Source of the DNA: Citrobacter sp. MGH106 | GTDB lineage: Bacteria; Pseudomonadota; Gammaproteobacteria; Enterobacterales; Enterobacteriaceae | Assembly (NCBI RefSeq): GCF_001037495.1 | Contig: NZ_KQ089822.1 | Span: 186,001 to 250,000 of the forward strand | DNA: 64,000 nt | Reading direction: 5' to 3' | Part shown: positions 58,677-64,000 of the stretch, one piece after another | How positions within the stretch are numbered: the first letter of the stretch is position 1 | Layout of the letters: every line of letters starts with the position of its first letter | Made by a program: the position numbers and the translations under genes | The notes under the pieces: model-generated | What the model was told of the DNA's origin: nothing | Database searches by the model: none | Seen by the model: the letters and a program-made list of their open reading frames with translations, nothing else

Positions 58677-59332
58677 GCGTCACCCAGGGTGTAGCCAATG
58701 CCATGCACCGTTCGGATAAAATCGCTGCCGAGTTTACGGCGTAAATGATGGACGTGTACTTCAACCGCATTGCTGGAGACGTTTTCGTCCCAGTTGTACA
58801 GTTTCTCTTCAATAAGTTTGCGCGGCAGTACCCGACCTTTGTTGCGCATGAGCAGTTCCAGCAACGCGAACTCTTTTGGTTTGAGCGACAACGGCTCCCC
58901 CGTCAGCGTGACGGTCAGTGCGCCGGGATTAAGCGTTACCTGTCCGTGACTCAGTTCGCTACTGGCCTGGCCGCTGGCGCGACGCACCAGAGCTTCCAGA
59001 CGGGCAGCAACTTCGATTAGCGCAAAGGGTTTGCACAGATAATCATCCGCGCCCAGGCGTAAGCCTTCAACGCGTTCTGCCAGCGCATCGCGGGCCGTCA
59101 AAATAAGTACCGGCTCCTGTTTCCCTTTTGCGCGCCATTCACGCAGGATATCGCGCCCGTCTATACCCGGCAGCGTCAGATCGAGGATCACAGCATCATA
59201 AGGGGCGCTGTAGAGCGCTTCTTTACCCTGACGACCTTCAGTAAACCAGTCGATACTGAAACCCATTTTACTCAGACCTGTCTTAAGACCATCGCCAATC
59301 AACGTGTCATCTTCTATCAGTAAAATACGCAT
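58673..59332 (-). CDS. qseB: Response regulator QseB
   Basis: OmpR/PhoB-family regulator controlling flagellar and other genes in E. coli. 219 residues: receiver domain with the acidic pair near residue 8, phospho-acceptor Asp51 in VILDLTLPG and Lys in LCKPF; winged-helix DNA-binding domain (about 125-219) with [12 protein letters not shown]. Translationally coupled to qseC. Confidence 0.97.
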   Translation of the reverse strand: MRILLIEDDTLIGDGLKTGLSKMGFSIDWFTEGRQGKEALYSAPYDAVILDLTLPGIDGRDILREWRAKGKQEPVLILTARDALAERVEGLRLGADDYLCKPFALIEVAARLEALVRRASGQASSELSHGQVTLNPGALTVTLTGEPLSLKPKEFALLELLMRNKGRVLPRKLIEEKLYNWDENVSSNAVEVHVHHLRRKLGSDFIRTVHGIGYTLGDA

Positions 59333-59418
59333 ATGTTCTTCCCTGCGATAACTCTGTTGCCTGTCAGTAAACCTTGTGGCAGCGGATGCTGTACAGCAAA
59401 AAAGAATCTTTTTTTTGG

Positions 59419-59435
59419 CTTAAGAAGTTGTTAAG
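59419..59435. promoter_or_regulatory. Putative QseB/PmrA-type box between qseB and ygiW
   Basis: CTTAAG-N5-GTTAAG (59419-59435) fits the direct-repeat TTAA box of PmrA/QseB-like regulators with 11-bp periodicity. It lies 87 bp upstream of qseB and 50 bp upstream of ygiW, so it could serve both. Confidence 0.45.
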
Positions 59436-59484
59436 GATTAACTTATTAAATAGTCGTGAAACAACATGAAAGGGAGACATGAAC

Positions 59485-59877
59485 ATGAAAAAATTAGCTG
59501 CAATGGTTGCCGTGATGGCATTGTGTTCCGCACCTGTTTTGGCAGCGCAGCAGGGCGGCTTCTCTGGCCCGACCGCGACGCAAAGCCAAAGCGGTGGGTT
59601 CGTTGGTCCGAACGGCAGCAGCACGACGGTAGAAAGTGCTAAATCCCTGCGTGATGATACCTGGGTAACCCTGCGCGGTAATATCGTCGAGCGTATTTCC
59701 GACGATTTGTACCTGTTTAAAGACGCCACCGGTACGGTGAATGTAGATATTGACCATAAACGCTGGAATGGCGTAACCGTAACACCGCAGGATGTCGTGG
59801 AAATCCAGGGTGAAGTTGATAAAGACTGGAACTCCGTCGAAATCGATGTGAAACAGATTACTAAAGTCGCCAAGTAA
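59485..59877 (+). CDS. ygiW: Periplasmic OB-fold stress protein YgiW
   Basis: BOF (bacterial OB-fold) family periplasmic protein implicated in hydrogen peroxide and cadmium stress responses. ATG 59485 gives 130 residues as in E. coli; GGGAG is 8 nt upstream, too close to the in-frame ATG 59479. Signal peptide about 1-20 (ends VLA). The OB-fold core has DDTWVTLRGNIVERISDDLY and VNVDIDHKRWNGV. Confidence 0.95.
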   Translation: MKKLAAMVAVMALCSAPVLAAQQGGFSGPTATQSQSGGFVGPNGSSTTVESAKSLRDDTWVTLRGNIVERISDDLYLFKDATGTVNVDIDHKRWNGVTVTPQDVVEIQGEVDKDWNSVEIDVKQITKVAK

Positions 59878-59886
59878 TCAGCATCA

Positions 59887-59911
59887 GGGCCGCATTCGCG
59901 GCCCTTTTCTT
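59887..59911 (+). terminator. Terminator after ygiW
   Basis: GGGCCGC (59887-59893) pairs perfectly with GCGGCCC (59898-59904) around ATTC, followed by TTTTCTTTG. Confidence 0.95.
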
Positions 59912-59992
59912 TGTCCTAAATGTGATACAAATCAGCCTGTAGAGGGCCACAACATGTAAAGTAGCGGTATCATTTTTATCGACAGAGAAATC

Positions 59993-61600
59993 ATGAAAAC
60001 GCATCCATTATTATGGCTGGTCAGCCTGATGTGCAGTCCCTCGCTTTTTGCCGCAACGATCCCAGACGGAACACCTCTCGCCCCACAACAAATTTTTCGT
60101 TACAACAACCACAGCGATCCGGGCACCCTGGATCCGCAAAAAGTGGAAGAAAATACCGCCGCGCAAATTGTACTCGATCTCTTTGAAGGGCTGGTCTGGA
60201 TGGATGGTGAAGGGAAAGTGCAGCCTGCTCAGGCTCAGCGCTGGGACGTTCTGGATGGCGGTAAACGCTATATTTTTCACCTGCGTAAAGGGCTGCAATG
60301 GTCAGACGGTGTGGCGCTGACTGCACAGGATTTCGTGGCGGGATGGCAGCGAGCGGTTGACCCGCATACCCTCAGCCCGTTTGCCGGATATCTGGCGGCG
60401 GCGCATATTAAAAATGCGCAGGCGATTGTTGACGGTAAATCCCCCGTTAGTTCGTTGGGGGTGAAGGCTGTGGACGATGTTACCCTTGAAGTCTCTCTCG
60501 AACAGGCTGTACCGTGGTTCACTACCATGCTGGCGTGGCCCACGTTATTTCCCGTCCCGCAGCACACCATTGTGCAATATGGTGATGCGTGGAGTAAGCC
60601 TGAACATCTGGTTTCCAATGGTGCATTTGTGCTGGATAAATGGGTGGTGAACGAGAAGATCGTTGTGCGTAAAAATCCTCGTTACCGTGATGCGCAACAT
60701 ACTGTTTTACAGCAGGTCGACTATCTGTCGTTAGATAACGCCGTGACGGGGTACAATCGCTATCGTGCCGGCGATGTTGATCTCACCTGGATTCCGACTC
60801 AGCAAATTCCGGCGATAAAAAAGAATCTGCCGGGCGAGCTACGGGTGATCCCTCGCCTGAACAGCGAGTATTACAACTTCAACATCCGCAAAGCGCCGTT
60901 CAACGATGTCCGGGTGCGTCGGGCACTGTACTTAACGGCCAATCGACAGCTTATTGCTGAGAAAGTCCTTGGATTACGTACACCTGCAACGACGCTAACA
61001 CCGCCGCAGGTTACCGGTTTCACGCCGCCTGTGCTGACCGATCTTCAGGCACCGTGGAATGAGCGGGTTGCCGAAGCGAAAGCGTTATTGAAACAAGCCG
61101 GATTTGACGAGCAGCATCCGTTAACGTTTGAGCTGTTTTACAATAAGTACGACCTGCATGAGAAAACGGCCATTGCCTTGTCCTCAGAGTGGAAAAAATG
61201 GCTTGGGGCTGATGTTAAGTTGCGCACCATGGAGTGGAAAACATATCTGGATGCACGTCGTGAGGGGGACTTCATGTTGTCTCGCCAGTCGTGGGACGCG
61301 ACGTATAATGAAGCGTCAACGTTCCTGAATACGTTGCAGTCAGGCAATGCAGAAAATGTCGGTCAGTGGCGCGATGCGCGCTATGACGCGTTGTTGGCGC
61401 AGGCGGCTCGTACGCCCGATGCTGCACAGCGAAACCAGCTGTATGCGCAAGCGGAAGGTATTATTAACCAGCAAGCCCCCATCATTCCTATCTATTATCA
61501 GCCGTTGATCAAATTACTTAAACCCTATGTGGGAGGGTTTCCTGTGCATAATCCCCAAGACTATGTGTATAGCAAAGAGCTCTATATCCGGGCGCATTAA
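59993..61600 (+). CDS. ygiS: Periplasmic peptide-binding-type protein YgiS
   Basis: SBP family 5 (OppA-like) periplasmic binding protein; E. coli YgiS has been linked to deoxycholate uptake. 535 residues with a signal peptide (about 1-20, ending LFA). Family blocks: DPGTLDPQKVEENTAAQIV, YIFHLRKGLQWSDG and LNSEYYNFNIRKAPFNDVRV. No ABC permease or ATPase genes are adjacent, so it would depend on a transporter encoded elsewhere. Confidence 0.94.
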   Translation: MKTHPLLWLVSLMCSPSLFAATIPDGTPLAPQQIFRYNNHSDPGTLDPQKVEENTAAQIVLDLFEGLVWMDGEGKVQPAQAQRWDVLDGGKRYIFHLRKGLQWSDGVALTAQDFVAGWQRAVDPHTLSPFAGYLAAAHIKNAQAIVDGKSPVSSLGVKAVDDVTLEVSLEQAVPWFTTMLAWPTLFPVPQHTIVQYGDAWSKPEHLVSNGAFVLDKWVVNEKIVVRKNPRYRDAQHTVLQQVDYLSLDNAVTGYNRYRAGDVDLTWIPTQQIPAIKKNLPGELRVIPRLNSEYYNFNIRKAPFNDVRVRRALYLTANRQLIAEKVLGLRTPATTLTPPQVTGFTPPVLTDLQAPWNERVAEAKALLKQAGFDEQHPLTFELFYNKYDLHEKTAIALSSEWKKWLGADVKLRTMEWKTYLDARREGDFMLSRQSWDATYNEASTFLNTLQSGNAENVGQWRDARYDALLAQAARTPDAAQRNQLYAQAEGIINQQAPIIPIYYQPLIKLLKPYVGGFPVHNPQDYVYSKELYIRAH

Positions 61601-61755
61601 GAGCGAAGTACTAAGGAGACGATCGCCGTCGCTATCTGCGGCGGTAAAACCACTGAACTTTGTGACTCAACACGCCAGATAGGGTAGTATCTGCGGCAAT
61701 ATTGCCTGACAGATACTGGGTATTGTTCGGGCTTACAGTTGAGGAACCACGATTA

Positions 61756-64000
61756 ATGAGCGATATGGCAGAGCGCCTTGCGCTGCATGAATTCACGGAA
61801 AACGCCTATCTGAACTATTCCATGTACGTCATCATGGACAGGGCGTTGCCGTTTATTGGCGATGGTTTGAAACCCGTTCAGCGTCGCATCGTTTACGCGA
61901 TGTCCGAACTGGGGCTGAATGCCAGCGCCAAATTTAAAAAATCCGCGCGTACCGTCGGTGATGTGCTGGGTAAATACCATCCACATGGTGACAGTGCCTG
62001 CTATGAAGCCATGGTACTGATGGCACAACCGTTTTCTTACCGTTATCCGCTGGTTGACGGGCAAGGGAACTGGGGGGCGCCGGACGATCCGAAATCCTTC
62101 GCAGCGATGCGTTATACCGAATCCCGACTGTCCAAATACGCGGAAATCCTGCTGGGTGAGCTTGGTCAGGGGACGTCGGACTGGGTGCCTAACTTTGACG
62201 GCACCATGCAGGAGCCGAAGATGCTGCCTGCGCGCTTGCCGAATATTCTGCTTAACGGCACCACCGGGATTGCCGTCGGGATGGCTACGGACATTCCTCC
62301 GCATAACCTGCGTGAAGTGGCGAAAGCGGCGATTACGCTGATTGAGCAGCCGAAAACAACGCTGGATCAACTGCTGGATATCGTACAGGGACCGGATTAT
62401 CCGACCGAAGCGGAAATCATCACTCCTCGCGCAGAAATTCGTAAGATTTATGAAAACGGGCGCGGCTCTGTACGTATGCGTGCAGTATGGACGAAAGAAG
62501 ACGGTGCGGTGGTGATCTCTGCGCTACCGCACCAGGTTTCCGGGGCGAAAGTGCTGGAACAGATCGCTGCCCAGATGCGCAATAAAAAGCTACCGATGGT
62601 GGACGATCTGCGCGATGAATCGGATCACGAAAATCCGACCCGTCTGGTGATTGTGCCGCGCTCTAACCGCGTGGACATGGAGCAGGTGATGAACCACCTG
62701 TTTGCTACCACCGATCTGGAAAAAAGCTACCGTATCAACCTGAACATGATAGGTCTCGACGGTCGCCCGGCGGTGAAAAACCTGCTGGAGATCCTGACCG
62801 AGTGGCTGGCGTTCCGTCGCGACACGGTGCGTCGTCGTCTGAACTATCGTCTGGAAAAAGTACTCAAGCGCCTGCATATCCTCGAAGGTTTGCTGGTGGC
62901 GTTCCTCAACATTGACGAAGTGATTGAAATTATTCGTCATGAAGATGAACCCAAACCCGAGCTGATGTCGCGGTTTGGTATTTCCGAAACGCAGGCTGAA
63001 GCCATCCTTGAGCTGAAATTGCGCCATCTTGCCAAACTCGAAGAGATGAAAATCCGTGGCGAGCAGGATGAACTGGCTAAAGAGCGCGATCAGCTGCAGG
63101 GCATTCTGGCCTCCGAACGCAAAATGAGTAACCTGCTGAAGAAAGAGTTGCAGGCGGATTCAGACGCTTATGGTGACGATCGCCGTTCCCCTCTGAAGGA
63201 GCGTGAAGAAGCCAAAGCAATGAGCGAGCATGACATGCTGCCGTCTGAGCCGGTCACCATTGTGTTGTCTCAGAGTGGCTGGGTACGTAGCGCGAAAGGG
63301 CACGATATCGATGCGCCGGGATTAAGCTATAAAGCGGGTGACAGCTATAAAGCTGCGGTGAAAGGTAAGAGCAACCAACCGGTGGTCTTTGTTGACTCGA
63401 CCGGGCGAAGCTATGCTATCGATCCGATTACTCTGCCGTCAGCACGTGGTCAGGGCGAACCGCTGACCGGTAAACTCACGCTGCCGCCAGGTGCGACGGT
63501 TGAGCACATGCTGATGGAAGGCGATGACCAGAAACTATTAATGGCGTCAGATGCTGGCTACGGCTTCGTCTGTACTTTCAATGACCTGGTAGCGCGTAAC
63601 CGTGCGGGTAAAGCGTTGATTACGTTACCGGAGAATGCGCATGTCATGCCACCGGTAGTGATCGAAGATGAAACCGATATGTTGCTGGCGATCACCCAGG
63701 CCGGACGTATGTTGATGTTCCCGGTGAGCGATCTGCCGCAATTGTCGAAAGGCAAAGGGAATAAGATAATCAACATTCCTTCTGCGGAAGCGGCAAAAGG
63801 TGAAGATGGTCTGGCACTGCTCTATGTATTACCGCCGCAAAGCACGCTGACAATTCACGTCGGTAAACGCAAAATTAAACTGCGCCCAGAAGAGTTGCAG
63901 AAGGTAACCGGCGAGCGTGGTCGTCGCGGTACGCTAATGCGCGGTCTGCAGCGCATTGATCGTATTGAGATTGACTCGCCTCGACGTGCCAGCAACGGCG
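61756..64000 (+). CDS. parC: DNA topoisomerase IV subunit A, 3' end outside window
   Basis: DNA-cleaving subunit of topoisomerase IV. The frame is open from ATG 61756 to the window edge, about 748 codons; E. coli ParC has 752, so only the last few residues are missing. The quinolone-determining region reads [15 protein letters not shown], with Ser80 and Glu84 as in susceptible strains. The catalytic Tyr is in MRYTESRLS near residue 120. The C-terminal beta-pinwheel domain follows from about residue 490. Confidence 0.97.
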   Translation, partial: MSDMAERLALHEFTENAYLNYSMYVIMDRALPFIGDGLKPVQRRIVYAMSELGLNASAKFKKSARTVGDVLGKYHPHGDSACYEAMVLMAQPFSYRYPLVDGQGNWGAPDDPKSFAAMRYTESRLSKYAEILLGELGQGTSDWVPNFDGTMQEPKMLPARLPNILLNGTTGIAVGMATDIPPHNLREVAKAAITLIEQPKTTLDQLLDIVQGPDYPTEAEIITPRAEIRKIYENGRGSVRMRAVWTKEDGAVVISALPHQVSGAKVLEQIAAQMRNKKLPMVDDLRDESDHENPTRLVIVPRSNRVDMEQVMNHLFATTDLEKSYRINLNMIGLDGRPAVKNLLEILTEWLAFRRDTVRRRLNYRLEKVLKRLHILEGLLVAFLNIDEVIEIIRHEDEPKPELMSRFGISETQAEAILELKLRHLAKLEEMKIRGEQDELAKERDQLQGILASERKMSNLLKKELQADSDAYGDDRRSPLKEREEAKAMSEHDMLPSEPVTIVLSQSGWVRSAKGHDIDAPGLSYKAGDSYKAAVKGKSNQPVVFVDSTGRSYAIDPITLPSARGQGEPLTGKLTLPPGATVEHMLMEGDDQKLLMASDAGYGFVCTFNDLVARNRAGKALITLPENAHVMPPVVIEDETDMLLAITQAGRMLMFPVSDLPQLSKGKGNKIINIPSAEAAKGEDGLALLYVLPPQSTLTIHVGKRKIKLRPEELQKVTGERGRRGTLMRGLQRIDRIEIDSPRRASNG

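Overview
The window is an enterobacterial chromosome segment, most likely from a Citrobacter of the freundii group. The gene order from the ileX tRNA to parC follows the Escherichia coli backbone: mug, rpoD-dnaG-rpsU, tsaD, ttdTBA/ttdR, plsY, folB, uppP, cca, ygiM, ygiF, glnE, hldE, glgS, ubiK, ribB, zupT, ygiD, ygiC-ygiB-tolC, nudF-yqiB-cpdA-yqiA-parE, ygiN, mdaB, qseCB, ygiW, ygiS, parC. The accessory genes include a full glycerol-fermentation (dha) regulon whose proteins match remembered Citrobacter freundii Dha proteins in length and sequence. All family assignments come from reading the translations; no database search was run.

Region 1 (1-14640) is accessory. It starts with the 3' part of a cyclopropane fatty acid synthase homologue, then the dha regulon, then a small DUF1889 (YoaC-like) gene. 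The oxidative branch is glycerol dehydrogenase DhaD and ATP-dependent dihydroxyacetone kinase DhaK. The reductive branch is B12-dependent glycerol dehydratase DhaBCE and 1,3-propanediol dehydrogenase DhaT. Support genes are the dehydratase reactivase DhaF/DhaG, a PduO-type cobalamin adenosyltransferase and a GlcG/HbpS-like protein. DhaR is the regulator. Three promoter regions each carry a pair of 15-bp near-palindromes about 31 bp apart (six sites in all), which I propose as DhaR operators. An FNR-like site lies in the orfY/dhaB intergenic region.

Region 2 (14640-20940) is backbone: tRNA-Ile2 (ileX), mug, the macromolecular synthesis operon rpsU-dnaG-rpoD, and tsaD. Region 3 (20940-25950) is a urease operon ureDABCEFG placed between tsaD and ttdT, genes that are adjacent in E. 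coli. Region 4 (25960-42400) is backbone: tartrate fermentation, phospholipid, folate, peptidoglycan carrier, tRNA CCA, nitrogen-regulation and LPS heptose genes, then glgS, ubiK and ribB with its FMN riboswitch.

Region 5 (42400-45950) is an assT-dsbL-dsbI arylsulfotransferase operon inserted between ribB and zupT. Region 6 (45950-64000) is backbone again, with tolC, both topoisomerase IV genes, cpdA and the qseBC two-component system; parC lacks only its last few codons at the window edge.

I found no insertion sequence, CRISPR array or prophage, and no clearly new multi-gene system. The least explained items are two interlocked perfect inverted repeats (possible pseudoknot) at 46160-46204, a dispersed repeat of about 95 bp inside two unrelated minus-strand gene pairs, the paired dha operators, and the degenerate AAA+ domain of DhaR.
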